A DNA stretch of 64,000 nucleotides from Rosellinia necatrix (GCA_021209875.1 JAGYVD010000003.1:4154001-4218000), one strand, 5' to 3'; positions 11,924 through 24,086 are shown, counted from the first letter of the stretch. Notes: generated by a model from the letters alone, not told the origin. Program-made: numbers and translations.

Positions 11924-13290
11924 ATGCCCCCTTCGCTGTGGATGATCCCGCCCGGGACCTCGGGGGCCGCGGCGGGCCCGCCCCCGGGCCCGGCGGCGCC
12001 GCTGGTGAGCGGGTGGCGGGCGCGCGCGGACGCGGGCGAGCCGCGGGCGGTGGTGCGGGTGCGGGAGCTGCAGAGCGCGATGGCGGCGGGCAGGGACGCC
12101 TGGGGCCGGGCGGCGCGGCCGCAGCCGGTGCTGCTGTCGTCCGAGGTGTCGTTCGCGCGCTCGTTCGCGGCGGCGGCGGCGCGCGACGCCGTCGACGGCC
12201 ACGACGCCGGCACCGCGCACTACGGGAACCTCAGCAAGGCGCTGCTCGGCGGCATGGCGCCCTTCTCTCCTACCGCCGTCGCCGCTGCCGCCGCCGCTGC
12301 CGCCGCCACCACCACCACCATGACGACGGCGAAGAACAATAGTGGCAGTGGTGATGATGATGGTGGTGTCGTGGTGGTGCCGCGCACGGCCGACGTCTTC
12401 GAGATGCTCTGGGTCGCCATGACGGGGCGCGTCGTCGACGGCAGCCGCGTCGCCCTGCCGCCCGACCGCGTCCCGTTCCTCGACGCCGCGCGCCTGCGCT
12501 CCCTGGCGCTCACGCTGCGCCTGCCCAAGGCGTCGCTGCTCGGTGCCGGCGTCAGCCTCGCTGTCACCGCTTGTTTCCGAGGCGGCGGCGACGACGACGA
12601 CGACGACAGCGGCGGCGGCGGCGGGGAGGAGGTGGTCGCCGAGGAGGAGGAGGACAAGCAGGTCAACCCGCTGCGCTCGTACGCCCGCTGCCTCCGCCTG
12701 CATGGCCTGCATGTTCCCACCCTCATCGGAGTGAACTCCAATGAGCGCACCGCGAAGCAGATGGTCGTCGTCGATGTCGAGATCGACCGCTTCGACGTCT
12801 ACGAGGATATCCACGCCGAGCTGGAGCGCATTGTCGTTGAAGTATGTCGTTGTGTCGTTTCTCTAGTCGGATTGGATCTCATCTCTTCGTTCTGCGAGTG
12901 TTCGCCAACCATCCCCTCCCCGCTTTCTTTCTATCCTCTATACCCCGTTGCTAATATCAGGTTGCATTTCCCATCGTGATTTCCTCGCCCTTGCGGTAGT
13001 CGTAGTTCAGGACAAGCCCGCATGTTGTGTGATTTTCTTTTCTGTTTTTTGTTTTTTTTTTTTTTTTTTTTTTTTGGCTAATGATTTTGAAATAGACCTT
13101 AGATGCATCTTCCTTCGAAACGCTGGAAGCCCTCGGCACACACTTAGGCAATAAGATCCTCGACGATTTCCGGATCGGCGACAGCCCTCAGCCTATGAGG
13201 GAGAGAGGCTGGCAGGTTAGAGTGTGCCTTGAGAAGCCTATTGCCGTGCCATTCGCAGATTGCCCATCCGTGGAGGTCCGAGTGGGTTAG
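11924..13290 (+). CDS. Tandem dihydroneopterin-aldolase (FolB-fold) domain protein
   Basis: Two exons (11924-12841, 13096-13290) give 370 residues. The C-terminal half (about residue 265 onward) has the FolB signature: GVNSNERTAKQ followed by VVVDVEID, then an ETLEALGTHL helix in exon 2 and the final strand WQVRVCLEKPIAVPFA. The N-terminal half is a degenerate copy (VRVRELQ...SSEVSF...ADVFEML), the tandem arrangement known from the N-terminus of fungal Fol1. Those enzymes cleave dihydroneopterin in folate synthesis; here no HPPK or DHPS domain follows, so this is a stand-alone protein whose activity is unproven. Low-complexity inserts (Ala run near 125-135, Asp and Gly runs near 225-240) interrupt the folds. 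The 254-bp intron carries a run of about 24 T (13052-13075). Confidence 0.82.
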
Positions 13291-13501
13291 TAGACAAAAA
13301 TTAAAATAAAGGGGGGGACATTCAAGCATGGGTATGTGAGCTGGGCTAGCTTATTGATTAGCCGGTAGATGGATATATGTACACCTAGAGAATATGCACG
13401 TGTGGCTGGGATGACGAAATTTGTGCACGTTTCAAGGATAATAGTGAGTATTGGTTCTTCATAGCAAACACCGGATTTACTATAACATGTGTGTGTGTAT
13501 A

Positions 13502-13532
<31 letters not shown>

Positions 13533-13544
13533 ATATGTGTGTGT

Positions 13545-13585
<41 letters not shown>

Positions 13586-13979
13586 ACCTACTACATTCAC
13601 GTAGGGCTGATCGAACAAGAGTATAGAATAGTCAAAGGTTTATCTTTCCGTATTTGGTATCATCGTATGCTTCGAACCCCTGGTTTCTGCTGCATGACCC
13701 GGGTATATACATAGTAGGGTTCCCAGACCGTTAAGCTGACTCGCTAAATACCGCCTCATGTACGAATACATTTAAATAAGACGAGGACGTACCAGTAGTA
13801 CCCACCCAAATGCACCACATCACTTCTCATCTCTGATAGTACAATATCGTGCTCCCTGACAGACATATATATAAAAATATCCAAAAGAAACGTAATCGAA
13901 CTGATGTCCCATAATGCGCATCTCAACGTTTGGGCATAGTTCACTCGCGGCTCATCATAATGCATGGAGTCATGCGCAT
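13291..13979. other. Convergent intergenic region with GT microsatellite
   Basis: Lies between the stop of the FolB-type gene and the stop of the minus-strand DUF3712 gene, so it should contain both 3' UTRs. It contains a long, interrupted GT repeat (13488-13583, listed separately). No gene. Confidence 0.55.
13488..13583. repeat. GT/TATATG-interrupted microsatellite
   Basis: About 96 bp of GTGTGT broken by regular TATATG steps; the last 40 bases are pure GT. It sits in a 3'-3' intergenic region. Apparent Cys-Val frames through it are artefacts of the repeat. Confidence 0.95.
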
Positions 13980-15169
13980 CTAGTTGCCAGAGGTTTTCAG
14001 ACATTCGGTGGGGATACCGATCTTCTTTGCGGCCTCGCTGAGGTCGATGATGATGCTCTGGTTGCTGGCTGCGAGCGCATCTCGGAAGTACGGGAGGACT
14101 TGGCCGTTGTTCACAACATCCTTGCCCTGGAGCTCGAATGGCAATTTGCCGCCTAGCTCGCAGAAAGGCTCTTGCGTCAGGGCGTTGATAATGGGAAGCT
14201 GCTGAATGTCTGCGGTCGTGGAGAACGTGTTGTTGCCGGGGCGAAGCACGAGGTTGTTGATATAGGTCTGGCCGACCACTTGGCCATCAAAGTAATTGGT
14301 AAAGGTTGTGTTGCCCTGTTTTTGTTCCGTCAGTTATCACAAGTCCGGTACTACTAAGCAGGTACAAGCTCGACCCTGTGTAAAATGACCAGAGAGTAAC
14401 TTACAATTTCTAGAGTCAGTACCGAGGGGTTGGGGATGTAAACCGTTCCGTTGAAGTTATTCGTCGATCCGCGAGCGCTAATAGCAGGGTTCGAGATAGA
14501 GAGCCCGTTAAAGTTGTTCAGACCCTTCAAAGTGACCGTCTTGTCGAACGTGGCAGGGTAGGCGCGGGAGATTCCACTAACATGGATGTGAGTGTCTCCC
14601 TTTACCTGCACTGTAACGGATTCCTTGGATAGCAGGGCTTTGTTGAAGGTCGTGAAAGCGTCCAGGTTCGAGATCTGGATTTTCTGGCTAACGTTGACGG
14701 ACTGCATCGCGGATGAAGACGTCTGAGGGAATTCGATCTGTGCGAAGGCCAACGGGGGGTCGACATCCGCCAAATACATGGTGCCCTCAAAGGCATCGAT
14801 CGTGGCATGAACCGAGTCGTCTGCCTCGATAGTGGAGTTGATGGCCATGACGAGAGAGTCCGTCTGCGTCTTGGTGACGGTGATTCCGTCTATCGTTAAC
14901 TTGGCCTCATTGAGCCTCTCTTGCGCCAACTTTGGTACTGCTACGAGCAATCTAAATATCCGGTTTAGCTACCATCTGCCAGATGCCAGCTCTGGGTAGC
15001 TTAGCTGGCCGAGGCGATAGACTTACACCACAGGGACGACAATGACGGTGGCAACGAGAAGCAAGGCAAGCAGATAAGCCCACCAAAAACGCTTGAAGTG
15101 GCCCCTCCTCGCTGGCGCAGCCCCTCGGGCTGTCTCAGTCTCAGTCGCACCTGGTTTTCCGTCCGACAT
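13980..15169 (-). CDS. DUF3712 single-pass membrane protein
   Basis: Three exons (15169-15027, 14951-14405, 14315-13980) give 341 residues. A short basic N-terminus is followed by one strong transmembrane segment (residues about 28-54, WWAYLLALLLVATVIVVPVV) and a long beta-rich domain with repeated 'QTD..V..NSTI' and 'TFDK...LKGLNNFNG' segments, which I assign to the fungal DUF3712 family (LEA-14-like folds anchored in a membrane, often vacuolar). The role of the family is unknown. The introns (75 and 89 bp) have GTAAGT donors and TTAG/ACAG acceptors; all three exons join in frame. The domain probably faces the lumen or exterior. An N-glycosylation pattern (several NxT/S) supports this. Confidence 0.8.
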
Positions 15170-17226
15170 GTTGGTTGAAGTGCCCGGCCACGTGGACGAA
15201 CGAAGTTCGGTAGGAGTAACGAGCGTAAGAAACGAAACAGTTCGATTCCCGGTGACTCGGGGGAAGGTGAGCAAACTAGGAAGTGAGCGGACGAGTTGAA
15301 GGTTGTCTGCTACCTCAAACAAACAAAGAGACAAAAACCGGCTGGACAAGGCGGATAGGGTACCATGGGGCTTAATAACAAGGTGAGGTACTGGATGGAT
15401 GTGACTAGCTGGTCACCGCTCGCCACCGCATATTTAGTTATTTAGTAGGTATGTGTGTGTATGTATGTATGTATGTATGTATGTATGTATGTATGAGTAA
15501 TGGAGCAACACGGGAATCTGAGAGGAACAGGTTACGCGAGGACTATCCTGTCGTCTATCCCGGGCTGTCTGCTCTGTGTAAGTGACAAGTGTGTCTTGTC
15601 TGCCATGTGTGTCCCGTGCCTGTACCTACTACCTCCCGTGGTCTATCTGGCTCGCCCAGACATTAGGTATAAGTTACTCCAAGTGAAGTGCATACATGCA
15701 CTTACATACCGTAGCGTAGCGTGGTTCGACGAAGCTACCTAACGAGGTGTTCGCTCTCGCCTCCTCCAGGTTGGTTGGTACACATTATGCCGCATTTGCC
15801 CCTGGCCTCGTCCAAACTGTTACCTGCTGAGATCCTTCACTCTCGGTCGGAAAGCTACCAATAGGCCTATAAAAGACGCTATATGGCGGTTAGTTCGTGG
15901 TGTTAGTATAAACCCGGTTACCCTGAACGCATGATCACATGTAGAAGGTGGACCCGGGCGATGGAAGAACAACGGCGACTGCGGCCAATCATGGGCGCCG
16001 ATCGGGCTGGGGCACCATCGAACTGGCCGAAGCGTCCTGCAGCGGCCGCCCCCGGACTTGGCTAGGGGTGGGTTGTGGAGCATTCAGTGACAGTAGTGTA
16101 CCCGTTTGCTAGTCTTTGGAGCAGGTTGTTTGGCCAGGGGCGCTTGATCGAATTACGGTCTAATTCCCTGCTTGAGAATAATATCCCGCGATGGCACCCC
16201 AAATTCGCATGATGCACTACCGGCTACTTACTGGTACCTCAACCTACCTACTACCCGCATACCTAAGAATTTCCAACTCAGCATAGTTAAAGGCATACCT
16301 ACTTAGGTAAATAAGTAGTACTTATAGCATAGATTTCAGCAAGTCTAGCTTCATAATCTCCATGTCTTTTCTATTGTCCTTTAATACCTCTTCTATTCAA
16401 CCTCTGCGCAGTACATACTTACGTGCTTACCTGGCCATACTTACAGTGGTTAGGTGCCTAGTTATACTACGCCAAGTATCTCCAAGTACTTTCCGAAAGG
16501 GGCCTAGTTGCTTATGGCACCCAACGACTAGATCTGCGGATCTGAGGCCAAGCAATTTGTTCCCTCGGCTGGCGAACATGGCAAGAAGGAAAAAAAAAAA
16601 CTAACGAGGGCGCAGGCATGTGAAAAGGACCATGAACTAGTCTACACGCTTCTAACGTATGGGTTAGTGCATGTATCTTGTCGCGTTCGTCGCCACTTTA
16701 GACATGCGTGCTTCATACATGTTTCCAACACACCCCCCATATCTTGGCACAATCCTCACTAACTATCTAGTGTATGTACTTCTAGTGTAGTTAGTTCGTG
16801 TAAGCCGAAATTACTTCCAAGGTCTCTCCGCAAAAACTAAGCTTTATCTCCGCGATTAAGCTTGAAAGTCTCGGCGACAATACACTCCCCACCATCATCG
16901 TCGGCACCCCTCCCTCCTAAAGAGATATATGTATGTACACGCTCAAGATCCAAGCCATAATAGGGGGTTGCCTACGACGAGATTTTCATTTTCATTTTCA
17001 AGCTACCGGTAACTAGTTTTGATCCCGGATTTGTCACAGATCGATCAGCACCAAGCAGGGAGGGTATAAGACGTTCTACAACGTGATGCCATCCCGGAAC
17101 TATTTTGAATACACAAAGCCGGGGGATGGAACCGCATTGCTACACATAGACAATTTCATTTTCATGCACATCAATAGAATGCTCAGATGCTCGAATATGC
17201 GAAGCGCATACGCTATGCAGTACAGA
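15170..17226. other. Intergenic, about 2 kb, no gene recognised
   Basis: Contains the promoter of the DUF3712 gene (first 200 bases), a GTAT tetranucleotide repeat (15450-15494), and TACCTACCTA-type motifs at 16230-16320. Open frames in it are short and do not extend by splicing. The right end contains the 3' UTR of the cytochrome b2-like gene. Confidence 0.5.
15450..15494. repeat. GTAT tetranucleotide microsatellite
   Basis: About 45 bp of ATGTATGTATGT in the region upstream of the DUF3712 gene. A similar array occurs at 23487-23534. Confidence 0.9.
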
Positions 17227-19332
17227 TCACAACCTCGACCTAACCTTCTCCCAGAGTCCAGACGTCTCCAAGTTCGCGTCACCATCGAAGATATCCCTCT
17301 CGACTTTCCTCGCGTTGACCTATATAAACGCGTTAGCCCGACTATGATCAGACGACTTCCAGCCGCCAGTGTTACACTCACATGCTGCGGGCCAAGCTCC
17401 GAGACGTTCTTTACGCCAAGCAACTTCATGCAGGTTATAGTCTCGTCTCGCAGGACTATCCGAGTTGAGAAGCAAGTCAGCATCATATCTCAACCATATA
17501 CCGAGGCCAATGAAAAGGGGGGTGGGGTTACGAAGACATGACAAACAGAAGGGAGGTGTGATGACCTGAAAAATGGTGCGAGGAATGCGAAGAAAAGTGA
17601 TAGGGAGAAAGAAAGAAAAAAAAAAAAAAAAAAAAAAAGAGACCACGATGGATGGGTAAGGGAGGGGGAAGGGAAGGGGAAGGGGAAGGAGAAGGGTGAT
17701 AGATAAGTGACGAAAGACTGGACGGACGTACTCTCCAAGGTGCGCTCCACGCCCTCCTGACCGCCGGCGCCCAGGCCGAACAGGGCGGCGCGGCCGATGC
17801 CGACGGCCTTCGCGCCGAGGGCGAGGGCCTTGACGACGTCGGTGCCGCGCCGGATGCCGCCGTCGACCCAGACGTCGAGGCGGCCGAAGACGTCGGGGCA
17901 GTACTTGCGGATCTCGAGCAGCGTGTGGACGGCCGGGGGCGCGGTGTCGAGCGCGCGGCCGCCGTGGTTGGACAGGATGATGCCCCGGACCTGGGGCGCG
18001 TGGCGGGCCGCGAGGTACGCGTCCTCGTGCGTCTGCACGCCCTTGAGCACGATGGGCAGGTCCGTGTGCCGCCGGAGCCAGGCGAGCGTGGACGCCCACG
18101 TGAGGTCGGCCGCGGTGCCCCAGAAGAGCTGCTGCCCGACGCCGCCTCCCCCCGGGCGCACGGGGTCCCCGGGGGACTTGACGCCCGCGGTGACCCGGGC
18201 GGCCGCCGAGGCGCCGCCGAAGTTCTGCTTCTCGTCGAGCTCGCGCTTGCCCGGCACGGGCGCGTCGAGCGTGAGGCAGATGAACTTGAAGTGCTCCGGC
18301 ATGGCGTTGATGCGCGCGAGCATGGCCTCGCTCTTGGCCCGGTCCGTCTGCACGTACAGCTGCCACCCGAACGTCGTCGTCGGCGCTGCCTGCCCGGGAC
18401 CCGCCCCCGCGACGGCGCCGGCGACGATCTGCTCGGGCGTCAGCGACGCGTTGTTCGAGACGATCTGCACGGCGCCGAACCGCGCGCAGGCGCGCGCGAT
18501 GGCGGCCTCGCCGTCCGGTGCGCGAGCCGCGCCATGGCCGCCGGCGACACGAAGACGGGCAGGCCCGCGGCGTGCCGGCCGCCCAGCAGCGCCGTCGTGA
18601 GGTCGCAGCGGGTGCAGTCGACGAAGACGCGCGGCCGCAGCAGGATGGCCCGGTACGCGGCGTTGTTGTTCGCCTTGGTCCACAGGTCGTCGCTCGCCGA
18701 CCAGTAGTACGCCCACGCCTTGGCCGAGATCCGCCGCCGGGCCACCTGCTCGATCTCGTCGAGGTTCAGCAGCGTCTCCATCGGCGGCGGTGAGCCGTCG
18801 TTCTCCTCCTCCTCCTCCTCCTCCTTCTCTCCCGGCCCACGGGCAGCTTGCGCGGGTGGCGGTGGCTCGGCGATGGTCGCCGGGTCGACCCGGCCGAGCC
18901 TCGCTTCGGGCTTCAGGTTCTCCTCCAGAGTCCCGGGCGGGTGGATCGGGTCGTACTCCTCCGTGGCGTCACGGCCCGCGAGCTTCAGGATGATCTTGGA
19001 ACCCCCCGGGTGCGACGGCAGGAACTCGGTCACGTCGTACACATTACCGTACAGCACCACCCAGCAGCTTTCGGGCGCGGTGTGTTTCGCAACTGGCTCG
19101 GTTAGCTAAGCTCTCCGTTACAATAACGATGACAAACAACAACCACCCTAGCTGGCAGAGTATAGGTAGAGTATAGGTAGAGTATAGGTAGAGTGGAGGT
19201 AGAGTGGAGGTAAGATTATATTTTCGGACAAGACGGTCGGTCGGTCGGTCAGAGCGATGCCTTCTTGGTGGGATATGTGAGTTGCCTGCGGTGTATCTCA
19301 CCTTCTTCTGCACTGATGAGTTTCTCTGCCAT
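17227..19332 (-). CDS. Cytochrome b2-like FMN L-lactate (alpha-hydroxy acid) dehydrogenase, one-base frameshift
   Basis: Four exons (19332-19302, 19092-17732, 17455-17382, 17319-17227) total 1559 bases, one short of 520 codons. An N-terminal cytochrome b5 domain carries the heme pair (HPGG at about 38-41 and the His of DPIHPP at about 61), then a Glu-rich linker and an FMN-binding alpha-hydroxy-acid dehydrogenase barrel with the active-site LSNHGGR and [10 protein letters not shown] loops. The family oxidises L-lactate or related 2-hydroxy acids. There is no mitochondrial presequence ([10 protein letters not shown]), so a cytosolic form is likely. The reading frame breaks after MARLAH near 18517: CAC CGG where conserved family sequence needs CAC CCG GAC, consistent with loss of one C. 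Both sides are otherwise intact. It is either a sequencing error in GC-rich DNA or a recent null allele. Intron 2 holds a poly-A run (17616-17638). Confidence 0.85.
17616..17638. repeat. Homopolymer A run inside an intron
   Basis: About 23 A on the plus strand (T on the coding strand) within the 276-bp second intron of the cytochrome b2-like gene, next to a GGGAAG purine-rich tract (17657-17695). Confidence 0.9.
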
Positions 19333-20545
19333 CTTGCCGTTACCTCGCACGCCTCAACTACAACCAACGGATGCTCGTCAAGACCACCCCAGTTACCCAA
19401 TGGTTCAATTCAACCCTGCCTATCTTCTCAGTGTTAGGGTGTATAATGCAAATGCTATTTTAAAGTGGAATAAAAACACAAGTAGGTGGCCATGCAACAT
19501 CCAAAGAACTCAGCAGCGGTAAGAGAAGGAGAAGCGAGGTCGAAGCTCTCAAGATTTCGGGGATATTTATCCCGTTCCCGTGCAGTACTTAGTATTACCA
19601 AGTATTGCCTACTGCGTCTTAGCGGGCTAGCTCTGGTACCTCCTTGCCTTCAAAGCGCCTTTTCGGTCACAGTTTTACCAAAGCCGCCAGGGAAGGTCTA
19701 TGCATCCAATAAAAACAATGCATTCGGAGTATGTATGTCTTTACTACTTGTTATTAAGCAGCAAGAGCCCATCAACTATCTAGCTATCACTAACATTTTG
19801 ATCTCATATTGCTACTATTTTCTGTTAGTAAGGATAGTGTGGGTCTTCCAAGGGGGGTTGTTGCCGAAAAGGCATCTAAAGGGTAAAAAACGGCGGTTAT
19901 AGCGTTTATCTAACCTACAGGTAGGTAGGTAGGTAGGTACCTTGCCTAGTGTGTCTACCTAAGGGGTTGTTGTTGTTTGCTATGCAGCCACCAGTCCCTT
20001 AACTAATGAATGGTCTTAGTTAAAACTTAGTTGTACCTGCTTAACTAGGGTGCGACTTATTATACAATTAGCAAGTTAACTAATGTATGCTATTCGCTAT
20101 TCTTGCTACGACGTAGTGATGGCTTTGCCAGCTCGGCGCCTCAACACAGGGAAACAAGCCATCTGCTTCCATCCCCCCCGTTGTCCGAGCATTTACGAAC
20201 CTAGTTCAACTCCACAGCTGGTGTGTGCACTATCAGCGAAGACTATCGTCGGCTACTTATATCACATTGTACAAGCTACATATACGCTCGGGATAGTATC
20301 ATCATATGCCGGTCTACCCAATCGTGTATACATAGAGAACCTATCAACCCATCAGAGTGAACCTCTAATATAATATGTTATATCTAGCCCAAACCGTAGA
20401 TGCATACGTGTAATCGTGATAATCGTGGCGCCATATATGATCTGGGCCCTTACATGGTAAACCCAAGTGAATTATTATGTCCTCCAGTCTATAGCAATCC
20501 CCCCTCTCTCCTCGAAAATACTTAGATGGCGTCGCGTAGAGCTTC
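19333..20545. other. Intergenic, no gene recognised
   Basis: Starts with the promoter of the cytochrome b2-like gene. Contains a TAGGTAGGTAGGTAGGTACC cluster at about 19918-19940 and AT-rich sequence. Open frames are short and not conserved-looking. The right end is the 3' flank of the monooxygenase gene. Confidence 0.5.
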
Positions 20546-22596
20546 TCATACGACAGGGGCGTCGGCGCTTGCCTCTAAATACCACGTAGAGTCAAATGCT
20601 GGGTCTAGCTCTTTTGTAGAGAAACCGTTCCCGAGGTAGCCGAAACGGTTGGCAGAGGGGTGGTCGTAAACATACTCCCAGTCCTCGCCACGGAAGTTTT
20701 CAAGCATATGGAAAAAGTGTATGCGACTTCCCGGGTGAAGAGCGGTAACAAGTCCGTCGACCTTGCCACCTTTAAACCACGATGAACACGAGCTTGCCCA
20801 GGATGTACGAGGCATGAAAGTAGCGATGTGCGCACTAAAGTCGGCCACTGCTGCGTCAGACGGACATATTGTTTTTATGCCCTCTACCTGGCATTTATGG
20901 ATCGCGCGGGTTATATATCGCGCAATATGTTCGGTCAACGTGAACACGCTCCCATGTCCGATCGGGGCGTTCGGGCCCATGATGGCTGTTGAGCAGGACG
21001 AGGTTAGCAAAAGGACTTCCATGCCTCTTGCGGCCGTAGGGGATATCTGTTAATCTCCTTACTAAAGTAATTTGGAACGCTAGGAAGCGCACATGACATA
21101 TAACTTCGTGGTATGTCCTTCTGGAATTTGTCCCGAATATCACCGTCTCTGCCCACAAGCGGGAATCGTGGGGTGAACGAAGTATCAAAGCCGGTTGCGC
21201 AGATGATGGCGTCGAGTTTTATTACCTCTCCGGACTCAAGCTGAATCCCATCGCTGACGAAGCTTGCGATGCCTTCCGTAATAATCTCGGTTTTAGGTGA
21301 CCGTAAGGCCTCGAGATACCCTGGGGCTGGTGTCATTCGCCGACATCCTAGCGGATAGGTGGGGATTAGAGCCTTGCAAAGCTTCTCATCTCCACCCAGG
21401 CATGCCTTCATCCATTCTATTACCTTGGCTGTGGCGAATTGTTGGACCCGGCCACCATTGAGAAGCTAAAACCAAATGTTAGTCGTCACTAAGTTTGGTG
21501 GGGAGGAGCACACTACACTTACAACCGCAAATGCACCGTTAATATCGAGCTCAACCGTCTTGATAAATTTTTTGTATAGATCGCCATCGTTTTTAAACTT
21601 TTCAATTTGTGCAGCACTGAAGTTCTCGTTCTCATCCAGTTCCAGCTGACCTAGTACGGATTTAGCTGGGCCATCCATCATCATCATGGCCATTCTCCGA
21701 GGCGGTAAAATCCACGTAGGAGTGCGGACAGAATGATATAGTTTCTTAACGGCTAAGGTAAGGGTCAGTTGACAGGATTCTCCTGGTAAACCAGCATTGT
21801 GAAGCCGAACCTGAGTGTATCGCTGGTACGACCTGAATGCCAGATGAACCGTTGCCAATGACGGCGACTGTCTTATTCGTATAGTCGAAATCCTTGGGCC
21901 AGTTCGCCGTATGGATAAGATCTCCCTGAAAGGCGCCTAGGTTTGGAATCTCAGGCCATTTCCAGTTACTAGAACATGTGGTAAGCATGAGATAAGAGCA
22001 ATCCCGTGGGCGTGTGCCGGCCTCTTTCGTGGGTCTTACTTGAGAATGCCAGATGCGTCGACGATGAAGTTAGCATAATCCCGGAACTCCTCGCCAGATT
22101 CTAGGTTCTGGACGCTTAGATCCCAAAGACCTCGAGATTCGTCCCACCATGCTCCGATCACACTATGCCGCGTTTTAATCACATCCGCCATGTGCTCTTC
22201 CTCGCATATACGATCCAGATACTTTTCTATCTCGCCGGCCGGGGAGAAGAAGTTGGACCACTCTGGATTCGGTCGCCAGGAGAACTGATAGTTGTGGCTC
22301 GGCACATCGCATCTGCAGCCAGGGTATCGATTTTCGAACCACGTGCCCCCAACCTTGCTATTCTTCTCGTAGACGACGTGCTCGTAGCTTGTCAAGTTCC
22401 TCCGAAGAGTGCGTATCATGTTGAGGCCACTGGCGCCAGCCCCGATGCCCACGATTCGGACATGCTTGACAGTACCCAAGGGTTGTTCTGATACAGAATA
22501 TGGTTCCCCTATAGTACGGTGTGTTTTCGTATTAGCCACATTGGATCCCGCGATGTGGTGACTCGGCACAAATGGTGTGACTTTGCGGCGGGTCAT
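20546..22596 (-). CDS. Baeyer-Villiger type FAD/NADPH monooxygenase
   Basis: Five exons (22596-22040, 21968-21811, 21752-21523, 21465-21063, 20985-20546) give 595 residues. Two Rossmann motifs are present: GIGAGASG (about 50-57, FAD) and VIGNGSSG (about 221-228, NADPH), with the Baeyer-Villiger fingerprint FQGDLIHTANWP between them, plus ATGFDT near the middle of exon 4 and the IMGPNAPIGHGS segment across the last junction. Such enzymes insert oxygen next to a carbonyl using NADPH and O2. Introns are 71, 58, 57 and 77 bp with good donors and CTGAC/CTAAC branch sites. No polyketide synthase, terpene cyclase or other secondary-metabolism core gene lies within 20 kb, so the substrate cannot be inferred. 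The 36 or so residues before the FAD motif are unlike the core and may be a targeting or linker region. Confidence 0.9.
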
Positions 22597-24086
22597 GCTT
22601 GTGAAATGTTGGAAACTGAGAGACCGAACCTTGTGTGCTTGTTATTCGTGTCATTCTGAGGCGACGCTTGAGGTTTCTAGCGTTTATATGTAGATGGACA
22701 GCCGGATGAATAGGGGAAAGACGGTGAACAGATTGGTGGCGAACCCGAAGCTCAGCTGAAAACAAAGGAAGTGAGAGCCAACCAGAACCGTGGTGTGCAG
22801 TCGCTCAACGGCGGACGGGGAAAACAGCTACGTATATCAACCTACCAACTCGGAGAGTAACAGAAATAGTCACGAGGGGCCATCACCCCGGAGCATCACC
22901 CAGCGTCCTCCTCCATCACGCCCGCGTCGACACTACAAAACATGTTTGTCGCCGGCCCAGCGAGCGCTGCGGGCCATCATGTCGGTTCCGCATCCTTGCA
23001 CAGGCCGCAAACGCCATCCCTGGCCCGGTAAATAGCTGCGTATGTGCAGGGCTTGAGAGCTGAACGGCGCTCAAGGAAGCGTTGCCCCTCGGGTTGGGGG
23101 CCAATGGCGCGCTTTGCATGATCAGTTGCTTAGCTTGTTACGTCTGATGGGGTCGACGTCCCGAGTCGTAAATCGTCCAACCACAAGCCTCAACGCCCCC
23201 GTAAAGAGAATGCGGGTTGGCGAAGGGCACCGGGTCGCGTCTTCTAGTGTCTCTGGCCAGGCTGGTGTGCGCCGAACAATTGGAATCAACCGCTCGAATC
23301 CCTCGTGGTCCCGTGTCAGATAACATGCAAACGAAATGCAGGGCCACTTCGGTTTCCAGTAAAATGTAAAGACCCGAAGGGATGCTTTAGCTCTAGATTA
23401 CGTAATCACCAGCATGATTCTCTCATTGGCTGCTGCCATGCAGGGTTGTTACGATCCCAGCCCGCAGCTGTGCAGATGTATGTAGTGTATGTATGTATGT
23501 ATGTATGTATGTATGTACATATATATGTATGTAAGGATGAAGCATGTCAACAGAGGCGTTCACGTTGCTCACGTTGTTTATTTGCTGCCTAGCACTCACT
23601 ACCGTATCCATTACCGGTGGGTCGGGCCACAGCAGCTTCGTTAGGCTAACGTTAACTTTAAGTATGTAGGTATGTAGGTACATATATACCATATACCTTA
23701 AGTACTTACTTACCTACCTACCTGGCATTCTACTTCCTTCCTCTCACACACACGAAGTAATTAAGTGCTGGAGGCAGAAAGTAGGTAGTGTACATGCTGT
23801 GCGTGGGGGGTTACTCGGCATGGCTCGGAGCCGAAGATGTACCGCACACCCACTAGCACTTCACTGTTCCTGCTGTCGCATTTTGTCGTCAAACAATTTT
23901 GCTGGGCACGATTAGTTATAGTGCCTTGTATCGTTTGGTGTTGCCAATCACACACGAATACTTTAGAGAGAGGGAGAGAGACAGAATAATGGGGCTCTAG
24001 GACAGAGCCTCCAAACGTCAATTTTAACCTACCTACCTCAGCACCTCCCTTGACCATTCGCTCCTGGGGTCGCTGCCATCGCCACC
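22597..24086. other. Divergent promoter region, no gene recognised
   Basis: Separates the heads of the monooxygenase (-) and the Hpm1-type methyltransferase (+). It contains a GTAT microsatellite (23487-23534) and ACCTACCTACCT motifs at 23711-23722 and 24028-24040. GCCACC directly precedes the methyltransferase ATG. Open frames here do not resemble proteins. Confidence 0.5.
23487..23534. repeat. GTAT tetranucleotide microsatellite
   Basis: About 48 bp of GTATGTATGTAT in the divergent intergenic region. Apparent Tyr/His/Ile and Cys/Val/Met peptide frames across it come from the repeat. Confidence 0.9.

Noticed and set aside
11864..12814. 316-codon minus-strand frame
   Set aside because: Antisense of the FolB-type exon; composed of Arg/Gly/Val runs from GC-rich codons.
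13488..13583. CRISPR-like or coding signal from GT repeat
   Set aside because: It is a microsatellite without spacers; Cys/Val and His/Thr frames are repeat artefacts.
17320..18366. 348-codon minus-strand frame of Arg/Pro/Ala
   Set aside because: Third frame of the cytochrome b2-like gene, low complexity and without a motif.
23138..23347. tRNA-like CGCTCGAATCCCTCG near 23295
   Set aside because: No matching acceptor stem, D-arm or anticodon arm can be drawn around it.
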